A stretch of DNA of 64,000 nt, taken from the NCBI GenBank assembly GCA_009908855.1, contig JAAAOM010000003.1, forward strand, positions 1-64,000. Direction: 5' to 3'. Positions 1 through 10,808 of this stretch are shown in pieces (position 1 is the stretch's first letter; each line of letters opens with the position of its first letter). Position numbers and translations under genes: made by a program. The notes below the pieces were generated by a model. That model saw only the letters and a list, made by a program, of their open reading frames with translations. It had not been told where the DNA came from and ran no database searches. Origin of the DNA: Bacteroidota bacterium (GTDB lineage Bacteria; Bacteroidota; Bacteroidia; Bacteroidales; JAAAOM01).

Positions 1-994
1 TTGGCTTCGTGCATAATCCCGGACCAACTCCAATGGCAGAGAATTTATCTAATTCCGGATGATGCGTAAACAATATGTCAGAATCATCAATATTTACCAA
101 TACTTCCGGAACAGAAATTTGCATGATATCATATCCGGTACGGGGTACGTGGGTGGTTAAAAGTCCGATCCCCGACCTGATAACCGCCTTAGAGGCCAGT
201 ATAGCAGCGCCAAACATGCCATAGCTGCCGGCAATAAGCAGTCCGTGCCCGAAATTACCCTTGTGTGCAAATTTTTTACGCGCAACACGCAAATCAACAG
301 GCTTTTTCCTTGAAAGATAGTAATAGGGTGTAGATACATCGGCTATAAAGTCGGAATGCAAACCAATAGTTAATACTTCCCATTTCCCTACATACTTTTC
401 ATTTTCTGAAAAAAAGAATGATAGCTTCGGGAACTGAAAAGTGAGTGTATAGTTGGCAATTAGAATATTTTCGGGATTGTTCTTGCTGTTATCCTCACCA
501 AACAGGCCAGACGGAATGTCAATAGCAATCACTTCGTTGTCCGTTGAATTGAGATAGTGCACCAGTTCTAATGGCATTTTCTCCAATGGCCGTTTTAATC
601 CAGAGCCAAACATGGCATCGAGGATAATATCATCGTGCCTGAAAACCGGAAAATCATTAGCAGACTGAATAATTTCAATATCCACCAGCCCCTGGTCTTT
701 TAACCTTTGACGATTGATCTCTGCATCGGGTGACAGCTGATCCGAAATTCCCAATATATAAACTTTGGCTTCATAATCCTTATCCGCCAATTGACGGGCA
801 ATGGCCAGGCCATCACCACCGTTATTACCAGGGCCTGCGAAAATGACAAACCGATGATGTTGTTTAAAATGTTTGCTAATCCGGTTACTGCATTGCATGG
901 CAGCACGTTCCATCAAATCGACTGATTCAATCGGCTCATATTCAATTGTGTAAGCATCAGCTTCCTTAATTTTATCGGTCGTCAATATCTTCAT
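1..994 (-). CDS. nnr: Bifunctional NAD(P)H-hydrate epimerase / ADP-dependent dehydratase (YjeF-type), partial, runs off the left edge
   Basis: Manual reverse-strand translation from ATG at 994..992: MKILTTDKIKEADAYTIEYEPIESVDLMERAAMQCSNR...FAGPGNNGGDGLAIARQLA...; GPGNNGGDG motif and C-terminal dehydratase start (GLLIAGSYGMFGAAILASKA). Absent from the ORF track because it leaves the window. Confidence 0.9.
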   Translation of the reverse strand, partial: MKILTTDKIKEADAYTIEYEPIESVDLMERAAMQCSNRISKHFKQHHRFVIFAGPGNNGGDGLAIARQLADKDYEAKVYILGISDQLSPDAEINRQRLKDQGLVDIEIIQSANDFPVFRHDDIILDAMFGSGLKRPLEKMPLELVHYLNSTDNEVIAIDIPSGLFGEDNSKNNPENILIANYTLTFQFPKLSFFFSENEKYVGKWEVLTIGLHSDFIADVSTPYYYLSRKKPVDLRVARKKFAHKGNFGHGLLIAGSYGMFGAAILASKAVIRSGIGLLTTHVPRTGYDIMQISVPEVLVNIDDSDILFTHHPELDKFSAIGVGPGLCTKP

Positions 995-1161
995 GTATGT
1001 GTGAATTGGGTACTACAAATAAACAAAACAATTCAATTACATATTCACATTTTTTTATAGAAAACTCTTCAGATGATAGTATGTTTAATGACAAATGGAA
1101 ATATCTGAGTTAAATATCTTTCACAATCAATGGTTAATGAAAAAAATTTCCAAAAGCTTTC

Positions 1162-1169
1162 TATATTTG
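1162..1169 (+). promoter_or_regulatory. Candidate Bacteroidota -7 element TATATTTG upstream of the POT transporter
   Basis: Sequence TATATTTG matches TAnnTTTG and lies ~27 bp before ATG at 1196; it falls inside the longest ORF call, favouring the later start. Confidence 0.4.
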
Positions 1170-1195
1170 TCAGCATTGATGCTAAATTTATACCT

Positions 1196-2716
1196 ATGAT
1201 GTTTTTCAGGAAGCACCCTAAAGGGTTGTTCATTCTTTTCTTTACGGAGATGTGGGAGCGCTTTAGTTTTTATGGTATGAAAACGCTCCTTATTTTTTAT
1301 CTTACCAAATACCATTTTTTTAGTGATGATGTTTCCAACGAAACCATAGCCAATTATGCCGGACTGGTGTATGCATTACCCATTATTGGCGGGGCTGTTG
1401 CTGACCGTTATCTCGGTTTTAAAAAATCCATTGTATTTGGCGCCATATTATTGGTACTTGGTCATTTGGGGATGGCTTATGAAGGACATCAGGCCTATTA
1501 TGCAGCCAATGGTGAGATTGTGAGAGACAATACGGCTATTCAGGTTTTTTACTTTTCGTTGGCATTAATAATAATGGGGGTATGTTACATAAAACCCAAT
1601 ATATCCTCTATTGTAGGCAGTTTATACAAACCAGGTGACCGGAATCGCGATGCCGGATTTACCATTTTTTATATGGGAATCAATATTGGTTCGGCATCAG
1701 CATCGTTGCTTTGCGGATGGCTAGGCGAAACTTATGGTTGGAAATATGGTTTTGGTTTAGCCGGTATCGGTATGATTATCGGATTAATAACTTTTCTGCT
1801 GGGGCAAAAACAGTTACAAGGACTGGGGGGGCCACCCGAACCGGAGAAATTAAAAGAAAAACCTTTTTTGGGTATTCCCAGGGAGTGGGGTATTTATATT
1901 CTGAGTATTTTGGGGATTTTTTTGGTTTGGCAGATTGTTCAGGACCACCATGTAGTTGGATCCCTTCTGGCATCAACCGGCGGGATATTTATTGTATTTA
2001 TTGTCTGGTATATGATTAAAAAAGCCAGTGCCGTTGAACGCGCCCGGTTGTTTGTTTTGATCATTATTAGCTTCTTCTCCATCGTATTTTGGGCATTGTT
2101 TGAGCAGTCGTTTACATCCATGAACCTGTTTACCGACCGGATAGTGGACAGAAGGGTATTTGGCAATGAATTGAATGCAGGTATGTTCATTAGCCTAAAT
2201 GCCATTTTCATTGTCATTTTTGCACCCGTTATGGCTGCCTTATGGATGCGCCTGGGTAAATCCAGGATGGAACCCAATATCCCCGTTAAGTTTGCCATGG
2301 GCATTATGTTAGCCGGATTGGGTTTTGGCTCACTGGTTATGGGTATCAAGCTAATCGGTACAGATGGCAAAGTGGCGCTCATTTGGCTGGTACTGGCTTA
2401 CTTTTTTCATACCATTGGAGAGCTTGCACTCTCACCGGTTGGATTATCTGCAGTTACCAAGCTATCACCTTCAAAAATTGTGGGTACCATGATGGGGGTC
2501 TGGTTCCTGGCCACAGCAGCATCAGAATATATAGCGCCAATTTTGGCCAAATTGGCCAGTGTTAAAACCGTAGCCGGTGAAGTAGCTGATTCGGCCGCCG
2601 CAGTTAATGCTTATGATCAGTTATTTAGCGGATTGTTATGGGTAGGGCTGATTGCCGGTGTAATTCTTCTCATACTTAGTCCATTTCTTAAAAAACATAT
2701 GCACGGAATACAGTAA
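1196..2716 (+). CDS. POT/PTR family proton-dependent oligopeptide transporter
   Basis: HPKGLFILFFTEMWERFSFYGMKTLLIFYLT and GGAVADRYLG signatures; multi-TM; start re-assigned from 1130 to 1196. Confidence 0.93.
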   Translation: MMFFRKHPKGLFILFFTEMWERFSFYGMKTLLIFYLTKYHFFSDDVSNETIANYAGLVYALPIIGGAVADRYLGFKKSIVFGAILLVLGHLGMAYEGHQAYYAANGEIVRDNTAIQVFYFSLALIIMGVCYIKPNISSIVGSLYKPGDRNRDAGFTIFYMGINIGSASASLLCGWLGETYGWKYGFGLAGIGMIIGLITFLLGQKQLQGLGGPPEPEKLKEKPFLGIPREWGIYILSILGIFLVWQIVQDHHVVGSLLASTGGIFIVFIVWYMIKKASAVERARLFVLIIISFFSIVFWALFEQSFTSMNLFTDRIVDRRVFGNELNAGMFISLNAIFIVIFAPVMAALWMRLGKSRMEPNIPVKFAMGIMLAGLGFGSLVMGIKLIGTDGKVALIWLVLAYFFHTIGELALSPVGLSAVTKLSPSKIVGTMMGVWFLATAASEYIAPILAKLASVKTVAGEVADSAAAVNAYDQLFSGLLWVGLIAGVILLILSPFLKKHMHGIQ

Positions 2717-2736
2717 AATCATAAATAAAAGAAGGT

Positions 2737-4683
2737 ATGATGAACAAGGAAACGTACAAACCCTACATAAGTCCAGACATAAAATTACCAGAAACAACTT
2801 TAAAAGCGATTCTTTTAAGTATTTTATTATCGGCCGTTTTATCAGGTGCCAATGCCTATTTGGGATTGTTTGCCGGTATGACCGTTTCAGCATCTATTCC
2901 GGCGGCGGTAATGTCCATGGCCGTGTTAAAAATGTTTCGCAAAAAGAACATTTTGGAAAACAATGCCGTGCAAACTGCTGCATCGGCTGGTGAATCGCTG
3001 GCAGCCGGCGTGATATTCACTTTTCCCGCCCTTGTTTTAATGGGGTATTGGGAAAGTTTTAATTATTTCCAAACGGCCTTGGTTGCTTTAAGTGGCGGTG
3101 TACTGGGCGTATTGTTTACCATACCGCTGCGTAACGCGCTTATTGTAAAACAAAAACTTAAATTCCCGGAAGGTATTGCTACTTCCGAAGTACTTAAATC
3201 GGGGGAAAATGACCCCAATGCTACCAAATACCTGGTTTGGGGCGGGCTTGTTGGTGCTATAGTAAAACTTGTAGATTCCGGCTTAAAAATATGGCATGGG
3301 ATATTTGATGCTGCAGCCATTGCCTTTAATAAAGTATACCTTTATTTTGGCATGAACCTCTCTCCCGCCCTCATTGGTGTGGGCTATATTGTAGGAATTA
3401 ATATTGCCACATTGGTATTTGCCGGTGGCGTGATTAGCTGGTGGATTGGCATTCCTATTTATGTGGCGATTAATGGAAATCCTGAAGGATTAAGCGCGGT
3501 TGATTTAGGCTATTCCATCTGGAGTTCGCAAATACGGTATCTTGGCGTGGGTGCAATGGTTGTTGGTGGTTTATATGCACTTATTAATTTACGGTCATCG
3601 GTAACATCAGCATTTACAGAAGGCTTAAAAGCATTTAAAACCTCAAAAGAAGGCGACAAAAAACTACGTACCGAAAATGATTTACCGATGCCTTATGTAA
3701 TAGGCAGTATTTTATTGCTCATCATCCCTATCTTTTTCATTTACCTGAATGAGATTAACGTGATCTCGATTACATCCTTCATGGCAGTCTTTATGCTCAT
3801 TGCCGGATTCTTATTTTCAGCGGTTGCCGCTTACATGGCCGGGTTGGTAGGAAGTTCAAACAATCCCATTTCCGGTGTTACCATTGCAACCATTCTCACC
3901 TCATCACTTATTCTACTGTTGTTTTTAGGAACCGGATCATCCGAGGGCCCTGCTGCAGCGATCATGATTGGTACGGTGGTATGTTGTGCCGCTGCCATAG
4001 GTGGTGACAACATGCAGGACCTAAAATCCGGGCATATTTTGGGCGCCACGCCCCGCCGACAACAAATTATGCAAATGGTTGGGGTAATTGCAGCCGCTTT
4101 TATTTTACCAGTTATTTTAGATCTCCTGAATACAGCTTATGGATTTGGCCCGAAAACACCTGAAAATCCCGATGCCTTAGCAGCGCCGCAAGCCACACTC
4201 ATGATGAGTGTTGCAGAAGGGGTGTTTGGTGGCGGATTACCCTGGAATATGGTGTTTATAGGCGCAGCCCTGGCTCTGGCAATAATAATTTTTGACAAAT
4301 ACCTTGAAAAACGAGGTTCAGATTTTCGTACACCTGTGCTGGCTGTTGCTGTAGGATTGTACCTGCCTTTTGAACTTGATAGTGCCATTATGCTGGGAGG
4401 TGTTATTGCCTGGTTAATTGCCCGCAATCGCAAAAAACAAAATGGCAATGAAACGGCTCGTAAAGAATCCGATAAAACCGGCTTACTCATTGCATCCGGA
4501 TTAATTACCGGCGAGGCATTATTGGGAATATTATTGGCCATACCCATTGCCATCGTGGGTAGTTCCAGTTTTATGGCTGTGTTGGATAATCCTGTACATG
4601 GTATTTGGGGACTGTTGGTGATTGCCCTGGTTTGCTATTTTATTTATTCGATGACCATGAAGGTTTTTAGGAAGAACACTTGA
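2737..4683 (+). CDS. OPT family oligopeptide transporter
   Basis: 648 aa multi-TM; ANAYLGLFAGMTVSASIPAAVMSMAVL and GDNMQDLKSGHILGATPRRQQ are OPT hallmarks. Confidence 0.92.
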   Translation: MMNKETYKPYISPDIKLPETTLKAILLSILLSAVLSGANAYLGLFAGMTVSASIPAAVMSMAVLKMFRKKNILENNAVQTAASAGESLAAGVIFTFPALVLMGYWESFNYFQTALVALSGGVLGVLFTIPLRNALIVKQKLKFPEGIATSEVLKSGENDPNATKYLVWGGLVGAIVKLVDSGLKIWHGIFDAAAIAFNKVYLYFGMNLSPALIGVGYIVGINIATLVFAGGVISWWIGIPIYVAINGNPEGLSAVDLGYSIWSSQIRYLGVGAMVVGGLYALINLRSSVTSAFTEGLKAFKTSKEGDKKLRTENDLPMPYVIGSILLLIIPIFFIYLNEINVISITSFMAVFMLIAGFLFSAVAAYMAGLVGSSNNPISGVTIATILTSSLILLLFLGTGSSEGPAAAIMIGTVVCCAAAIGGDNMQDLKSGHILGATPRRQQIMQMVGVIAAAFILPVILDLLNTAYGFGPKTPENPDALAAPQATLMMSVAEGVFGGGLPWNMVFIGAALALAIIIFDKYLEKRGSDFRTPVLAVAVGLYLPFELDSAIMLGGVIAWLIARNRKKQNGNETARKESDKTGLLIASGLITGEALLGILLAIPIAIVGSSSFMAVLDNPVHGIWGLLVIALVCYFIYSMTMKVFRKNT

Positions 4684-4685
4684 AT

Positions 4686-5048
4686 TTAGTTCTGATTTCG
4701 ACTATTGGATAAATAATCATCCAGCGCCCTGAACCAGGCTATGGCCATACGTGATTCACCCAGGTTGTTTGGATGGACACCGTCGTAGGTATGAATCCGG
4801 CTTATCCATCCATTGTAATGATCGACAATTATTATCGGTGATTGTTGAGTGGTTTTTGATTTGGCCAATTTCGCCAATGCCTGATTAAGTTCAGGAACTC
4901 TTTCTCCACCGGGATCGAGCCAACCACCCGGAATAATCTGAGCCGAACAATTAATAGCCTGCATTATAAAGATCGTATAAATAATAATTATTGTAGAATG
5001 TGCGTGCATCATTCGCTGTTTTAATAGATAAAAAGAGCTTATTATCAA
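4686..5048 (-). pseudogene. Truncated SGNH/GDSL-type esterase remnant (C-terminal half only)
   Basis: Contains AQIIPGG...ERVPELNQALAKLA and C-terminal DGVHPNNLGESRMAIAWFRAL (block V D-x-x-H), but no N-terminal GDS block. Confidence 0.55.
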
Positions 5049-5274
5049 ATTGTTTATGAAATCATATATCAGATTTTAATATCTCTATATTATGAATTCC
5101 TCAATGACATTAATCAGTTTATAAAAATAATTTGCAATTGAAGGGCTAATATATAATATTCGTATTATGAGCCAGTCTGTTTATTAAAAGTGAATGCTCC
5201 ATACCCTGATGCTGAACAATAAGAAAACCAGGTTGGTATTTAATCATATCGCTAATTGTAAACTGTAAAGCACC

Positions 5275-6852
5275 ATGAGACAATCACCTAAAATTGTTTT
5301 GGATCACCGGAACCATTACCAATCCTATAAATACGTGCGGGTTAAGGAAATAACATTATACCTGGTATTCTTTTTTCTTTTCTTTATTGCAGCCAGTTTT
5401 TACTTTTTGTCGGATGACAACATTGCCCAATTAAGCCTTGGCGCTGAATATGAAAGTATTGCCCGCTCTATTCTGGCCGGAAATGGTTATGCCAACCCCT
5501 TTACAGAAGAAACCGGCAAAACGGCATGGATGCCACCCGTATTGGTTTTTATTGAAGTAGTGGCTTTTTATTTATTTAATAATAAGATATACGCATTCTT
5601 TTTTCTCTCTTTCCTAAAGATAGTGGCTTTCATCCTTACGATATATTGGATGTATGTAGTATTTAAGAAGTTACGATTAAATTACTTCTTCGTGTTTTAT
5701 GCTTGTTTCCTTTTATATTTATTATTTAGTCCGAATGAAGTATTTGAACGAATTGGTGATTTATGGTTAGCCATTGTGCTTCAGGCGGCATTTTTTTATA
5801 CATTTATTAATTTCCGCCACGAATCAACCCGCAAAAACTTATTATACTTATGCATTCCAATTTTTCTGGCACCAATTACAAATCCCTCAGTAGCAATCGG
5901 GTTGGTATTTGTTGTGGCATTTTTTTACGTGCAGGATATATCGGGATACCTTAATTCCATAAACAATGATAAAAAAGGATTTTGGCAAAACAGCCTTCAA
6001 CAAACCGGAAATGTAAGCATACTTGCTTTGGTATTTATTATCCCAATCACCATTTGGGGATATCGAAATTATCAGGAGCTGGGAAAATTTATCCCAACGA
6101 AATCCAATCTTTGGTTCGAATTTTATCAGGCCAATGTTGTGGATCACGACGGGTGTTTATCATTTTCCACGCTCACAAAAGCACATCCCATTACAAATGA
6201 AGAAGTTCGCACCGAACTTATTCAGCTGGGAGAAGTAGCCTGGGTAAGCAAATATGAGCACATTGCCAAAGATTATGTAAGCCGGCATCAAGATGTTTAT
6301 TTGAAAAAACTATTGTCCAGGTTTAGTAATGTTTTTATCTACAGTAAGCTGGACGATGATGAATTTCCTGCCCAAACAAGTTATGAATTTAGTGCTGCGG
6401 ACCTTCAGGTTTTAGAACATAACAATTATATTCAAAACGGTAATTGGCTTACATTGGAGTTAAAACCGCAAACATTTCAAAAAAAACTTGACCAGTTACC
6501 GCTTGCCGGTAAAACCAATATCTATGAAGATTGGAAAGTAGCTAAGCAAGCGTACATCGATAGTCAAAAAAATGTTCCCTATATCATCAGGAACATATTT
6601 ATTTCCGGACTGGCTACTATTTGCATCTTAATATTATTGTTTACCAACCTAAAAAAGAACCTGCTGATAAAGTCGGGAATGATAATTTATATTGGCTTTT
6701 CAATTCCTTATGTGTTGGTTTCTCACTTTTTGCGGTATCAACGGCCGCTGTTTTTAATTCAGGCTATTTTTCTGGCCCTGGTTCTCGGTAAATTATATGA
6801 TTGGTATATAGCCCGTGCAAAGCGACATGTTTCAAAACCTGTTTATGCCTGA
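5275..6852 (+). CDS. Polytopic membrane protein, possible GT39/ArnT-like glycosyltransferase
   Basis: Many TM segments, early-loop acidic residue and YANPFTEETGKTAWMPPV-type loop typical of lipid-linked sugar transferases; EPS locus context. Confidence 0.5.
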   Translation: MRQSPKIVLDHRNHYQSYKYVRVKEITLYLVFFFLFFIAASFYFLSDDNIAQLSLGAEYESIARSILAGNGYANPFTEETGKTAWMPPVLVFIEVVAFYLFNNKIYAFFFLSFLKIVAFILTIYWMYVVFKKLRLNYFFVFYACFLLYLLFSPNEVFERIGDLWLAIVLQAAFFYTFINFRHESTRKNLLYLCIPIFLAPITNPSVAIGLVFVVAFFYVQDISGYLNSINNDKKGFWQNSLQQTGNVSILALVFIIPITIWGYRNYQELGKFIPTKSNLWFEFYQANVVDHDGCLSFSTLTKAHPITNEEVRTELIQLGEVAWVSKYEHIAKDYVSRHQDVYLKKLLSRFSNVFIYSKLDDDEFPAQTSYEFSAADLQVLEHNNYIQNGNWLTLELKPQTFQKKLDQLPLAGKTNIYEDWKVAKQAYIDSQKNVPYIIRNIFISGLATICILILLFTNLKKNLLIKSGMIIYIGFSIPYVLVSHFLRYQRPLFLIQAIFLALVLGKLYDWYIARAKRHVSKPVYA

Positions 6853-6858
6853 TTCTAT

Positions 6859-7629
6859 TTAAGAATATCTGAATTTTTGCATTAATCCGGGAGCAGTGCG
6901 TTTACCGATGGTGTGTACAAAATGTAATAACCAAATAAACCTTGCTTTTAAAGGCGACATTTTTAATATTTGGGTGCGAATGTCATAATCTTCACCCAGT
7001 GCTTTAAACCTTTTTTGTTCGTTCAAGCCACCCAAACTGAATTTACATATTGGAAAATCAAGATAAAGGGTATCCGATTCATCATTCAGGTTTTTATAGT
7101 ATTCGCATGTATAGGCATAATCTGCCGTAATCGGAAATTCTAAACGGTATTTAATGTCCTTTCCCCTTTTGTTATTATAAAACATGGCCTGGTGTTGGGT
7201 AAACATCCCTTTCAGAACATGTTTTAAAGGTTTTGCAATACGGGATAATTCTTTACCATCTTCACGTATATCAATTGAATTTCCATAGATTAACATTTTA
7301 TCCCCATATTTATTGATACCTTCATAAACCTTTGAAAGCACATGGATATCAGCAAACATGTCACCACTATTCATAAATATCACATTATCCCCTTTAGCCA
7401 TATCCAGCCCCTTATTCATGGCATCAAAAATACCTTTATCTTTTTCGGACACCCATGTGATAAAATCACCATTCAATTTATTTAACCAGGCTTTTGTACC
7501 GTCGCTTGAATTACCATCAACAATAATCCATTCATAATCATTGAATTGTTGGCTACGCACAGATTCTTCCGTTTGAATTAATCCATTCAGGTTATTCCAA
7601 CATACAGTAATAACAGAAAACTTAACCAT
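6859..7629 (-). CDS. Glycosyltransferase family 2
   Basis: FSVITVCWNNLNGLIQTEESVRSQQFNDYEWIIVDGNSSDGT; SEKDKGIFDAMNKGLDMAKGD. Confidence 0.9.
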   Translation of the reverse strand: MVKFSVITVCWNNLNGLIQTEESVRSQQFNDYEWIIVDGNSSDGTKAWLNKLNGDFITWVSEKDKGIFDAMNKGLDMAKGDNVIFMNSGDMFADIHVLSKVYEGINKYGDKMLIYGNSIDIREDGKELSRIAKPLKHVLKGMFTQHQAMFYNNKRGKDIKYRLEFPITADYAYTCEYYKNLNDESDTLYLDFPICKFSLGGLNEQKRFKALGEDYDIRTQILKMSPLKARFIWLLHFVHTIGKRTAPGLMQKFRYS

Positions 7630-7635
7630 AATCGC

Positions 7636-8499
7636 CTACTTAAGTTTAAATTTTTTCAATAAAAAATCCCGGTGTCTTTTGCGCATAAATTTCCGCATGT
7701 CTTTTTCAAAGAAAGGTTTTTCGCGTTTGAATGCTGAATACAGGTATCCGGAAATTTTGCCAACACTCCCGATAATAGCAGGTTTGGAAAACAAATGAAA
7801 GACGGATTTTATTAACATATATCCTAAAGCATAACCCTGACGGTATTCAAATCTTCCCTGCAAGAATTTAGGCCCAAATTTGCCCTTTCTTCTGGACCCT
7901 GTAAGACGATGATGAACAAGTACCAAATCAAAAAAACAACGTGTTTCCCAACCATGCATTTGAGCAGCCAGGAGATCTCCCAAATCCCAGCCTGGAACCG
8001 GTATCAATCCGCCTATCTGATCCCAGCATTTTCGTTTATAAACTTTACACGGCCCAACCGGATGATCAAATTGGGTAGGTTCTCGTACCAATTCACCATC
8101 AATGGGTAAATAAGTACAACCACTGGCTATCCCCAAGTTTGGATTTGCATTAAAATATTCGAATAATTTTTTAAAATGATCGGTTTCGTAGGAAAGGTCA
8201 CAGTCCATCTTCACCACATACTCCCAATCAGGTATATTTATTTGCGCATATCCCTTATTAAAAACTTCTACCACACCGGTGCCAGGAAAATAATAACCAC
8301 GATCTTCAAGATTAATAAGGGTGATCCAATCATGATCCTTTTCATATTTTCTGATAATGCTTTCGGTATTGTCGGTAGAACCATCATTTACAAGAATCCA
8401 TTGGGAAGGCCTGACTGACTGGTTGATTACGGAATTCAATGTTTTTTCCAAATAATCTTCCTCATTCCTAACCGGAGAAATAATCACATATTTGCTCAT
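7636..8499 (-). CDS. Glycosyltransferase family 2
   Basis: YVIISPVRNEEDYLEKTLNSVINQSVRPSQWILVNDGSTDNT; VVKMDCDLSY. Confidence 0.9.
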   Translation of the reverse strand: MSKYVIISPVRNEEDYLEKTLNSVINQSVRPSQWILVNDGSTDNTESIIRKYEKDHDWITLINLEDRGYYFPGTGVVEVFNKGYAQINIPDWEYVVKMDCDLSYETDHFKKLFEYFNANPNLGIASGCTYLPIDGELVREPTQFDHPVGPCKVYKRKCWDQIGGLIPVPGWDLGDLLAAQMHGWETRCFFDLVLVHHRLTGSRRKGKFGPKFLQGRFEYRQGYALGYMLIKSVFHLFSKPAIIGSVGKISGYLYSAFKREKPFFEKDMRKFMRKRHRDFLLKKFKLK

Positions 8500-8959
8500 G
8501 TTTACAATTTATTGGGTTATTTAGTTACTTGAATAATCAATTTTATAAAATTTATTTTACTCTTTAAGGCGTCAAAAGTATTGAATTTTAAATTATCCAA
8601 TCTTTTTTTTTGATCTAAGGCCTTATTCGTTTCATGAAACTTTAACTTTAGGTTACTGTACGAATTGTATCAAGCTTTAATGGGAAGACGCCTCCCTGCT
8701 TAAAGCTCGTTTCAAAAGCACCTGAATAATCATATCTATTTGACTTTGAAAACATCCCTCAACCTTGCATTTATCATTAAATTATCAGGTATGTAACCAA
8801 TAAATACCAAGTTTTCTTAAATTATAAAGATGTGTTCTTAATAATTAATTGTCCCTGAAAAAAGGTATTTCATAAAATACTCCTATTTTTGAATCCATTT
8901 TGCGTAAATGTTTTAACAGAAATTCAAATTCACGCATATTTGAGGTTTAACCAGAATTT

Positions 8960-10483
8960 ATGATCGACAAAAAACTATTTGCCAAAAATTCCATCAGCGG
9001 ATTTCTCCAAAAAATACTCATTGCTGTTCTTACCTTTTATACCATTCCTATTTTCATTAAAGAATTGGGAGATGTTAAATATGGTATTTTTGGTACATTA
9101 ACAGTGCTGATTGAATTTGGTCGGTTGGTGAATGTTGGTTTTAACTCAGCGCTTATTAAATTTTTATCAAATCAGGGCAAAACCCGCGAATCATCACATG
9201 ACATTTTGGTTGCATTAATCACAATGTTGGTCATTATCCTGGTATTTGCCATACCTGTATTTATTTTCAACGATTTTATAATACTGCATGTTTTCAATAT
9301 TGACATCAGCTATCTGGAAGAAAGCCGCAGCATGTTTAATTACATGATGCTATCCAGTTGTTTGTTGGTTTGGGGGATTATTTTTTCCGGTGTGCTGGAA
9401 TCACAAAAGAAGATTTACCTGGTAAATATGCTACAATTGGTCTACAGTGTTATTTACTGGTCATCTATAATTGCTGTGGTTCATTTAGGCTACGGATTAC
9501 CTATGGTCGGATTGGCAGCATTTATAGCGGCATTGATCTGGTTTATCCTATCCGTTTCCTTTGCCAGGAAAACATGGGGTATGTTGCATTTTATCGGACT
9601 ACAATCAAATTTCTTCAAAGTTTTAAAAAAGCAACTATCCTACAGTGCTAAAATTTATGTAGGCGGTTTACTCGGACTCACATGGGAACCATTGATCAAG
9701 ATTCTTGTTTCAAACTTTTTTGGAGTTACCTATGTAGGTTTCCTGGATATAGGTTTTAGAATTCGAAATCAATTATACCGAATACTGCAATCTGCATTGT
9801 GGCCATTGTTCCAGCTTTTCTCCGAGTTAAAGGATCAAAATCGGATAAGCACGATCATACAACAAATAGAGGAAAAAATTGCACTACTGGTGCTACCGCT
9901 TTCTGCCATTTTAATATTTATTATGCATCCGGTTATTGAGTTGTGGATTGGTGATAATGTAAATGTTATTAGCTTTAGCGTATTGTCAGTTACGGTTGGC
10001 TCGCTGATAGGTCAACTTGTGGTTCAACCTAATTTTTACTATTGGAATGCCTACAGGCCTACAGTTGGCATTCTAAATCAAATTATTAAAACAGCTACCA
10101 TGGTAATTGTTTTGTATGCCCTCTACAAAACAATTGGTTATAAAGCTGTTTATTGGGGATTTATCATTACCAACCTGGTACAATTAATTATAGGACTGTA
10201 TTTCCAAAAACGTTTCCTTAATAGTATGATTTTTACTGATGGTAAGGAATTTCTGAAGCTAATTTCCGGATTGGCTATTATGTTTGCGACCGGATATATT
10301 ACATATCTATTTTTAGGAGTATTAAACAATATATTATACATTACCACTCTAACATTGGTAATTTCAGTTTCTGCCTTTGTTGTTTACAGGGAATTTCGAT
10401 TACTACGAAAAAATGATGTTTTTCGCTTTATTGGTGAGAATTCGAGGTTTGCCGGCAGGATAGCATTTCTTTTTCATTCATGA
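8960..10483 (+). CDS. Polysaccharide flippase (Wzx-like, MATE/MOP superfamily)
   Basis: 507 aa multi-TM; KNSISGFLQKILIAVLTFYTIPIFIKELGDVKYGIFGTLTVLIEFGRLVNVGFNSALIKFLS. Confidence 0.85.
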   Translation: MIDKKLFAKNSISGFLQKILIAVLTFYTIPIFIKELGDVKYGIFGTLTVLIEFGRLVNVGFNSALIKFLSNQGKTRESSHDILVALITMLVIILVFAIPVFIFNDFIILHVFNIDISYLEESRSMFNYMMLSSCLLVWGIIFSGVLESQKKIYLVNMLQLVYSVIYWSSIIAVVHLGYGLPMVGLAAFIAALIWFILSVSFARKTWGMLHFIGLQSNFFKVLKKQLSYSAKIYVGGLLGLTWEPLIKILVSNFFGVTYVGFLDIGFRIRNQLYRILQSALWPLFQLFSELKDQNRISTIIQQIEEKIALLVLPLSAILIFIMHPVIELWIGDNVNVISFSVLSVTVGSLIGQLVVQPNFYYWNAYRPTVGILNQIIKTATMVIVLYALYKTIGYKAVYWGFIITNLVQLIIGLYFQKRFLNSMIFTDGKEFLKLISGLAIMFATGYITYLFLGVLNNILYITTLTLVISVSAFVVYREFRLLRKNDVFRFIGENSRFAGRIAFLFHS

Positions 10484-10728
10484 TATTAATCTTACATTTT
10501 TATTACATATAATTATTTTCCCTCCTTTAGTATAAAACACTTATAATAAATCATCTATATTTATTCGAGCATATTAATTATATAAACTCCCTAAACAATG
10601 CACCTACCAGTGATAAAAATCACCTAAATTTAATATCATTTGTAATTCCCTAAATAACTTCAACTTACAAGTTAAGTCAATTTAAATCTGGACAAACAAA
10701 CTCTCCATTAGGCAACCCAAAACTTATG

Positions 10729-10770
10729 TTCACGTATATGGATTTGTAATTCGTCAAAAAACGGATATTT
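10729..10770 (+). promoter_or_regulatory. Candidate regulatory element TTCACGTA-N13-TTCGTCAAAAAACGG upstream of the beta-helix protein gene
   Basis: TTCGTCAAAAAACGGATATTTTT at 10750 resembles TTCGTCAAAAAAAGGTTGATTTT at 33860; a weaker half repeat lies 21 bp upstream. Confidence 0.35.
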
Positions 10771-10808
10771 TTACAAACGAAAACGTAACACACAAACACA
10801 CCACAAAT

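Noticed and set aside
1939-2382. 147-aa minus-strand ORF inside the POT transporter
   Set aside because: Antisense overlap with a confident CDS.
4137-4553. 138-aa minus-strand ORF inside the OPT transporter
   Set aside because: Antisense to a clear membrane transporter; no independent support.
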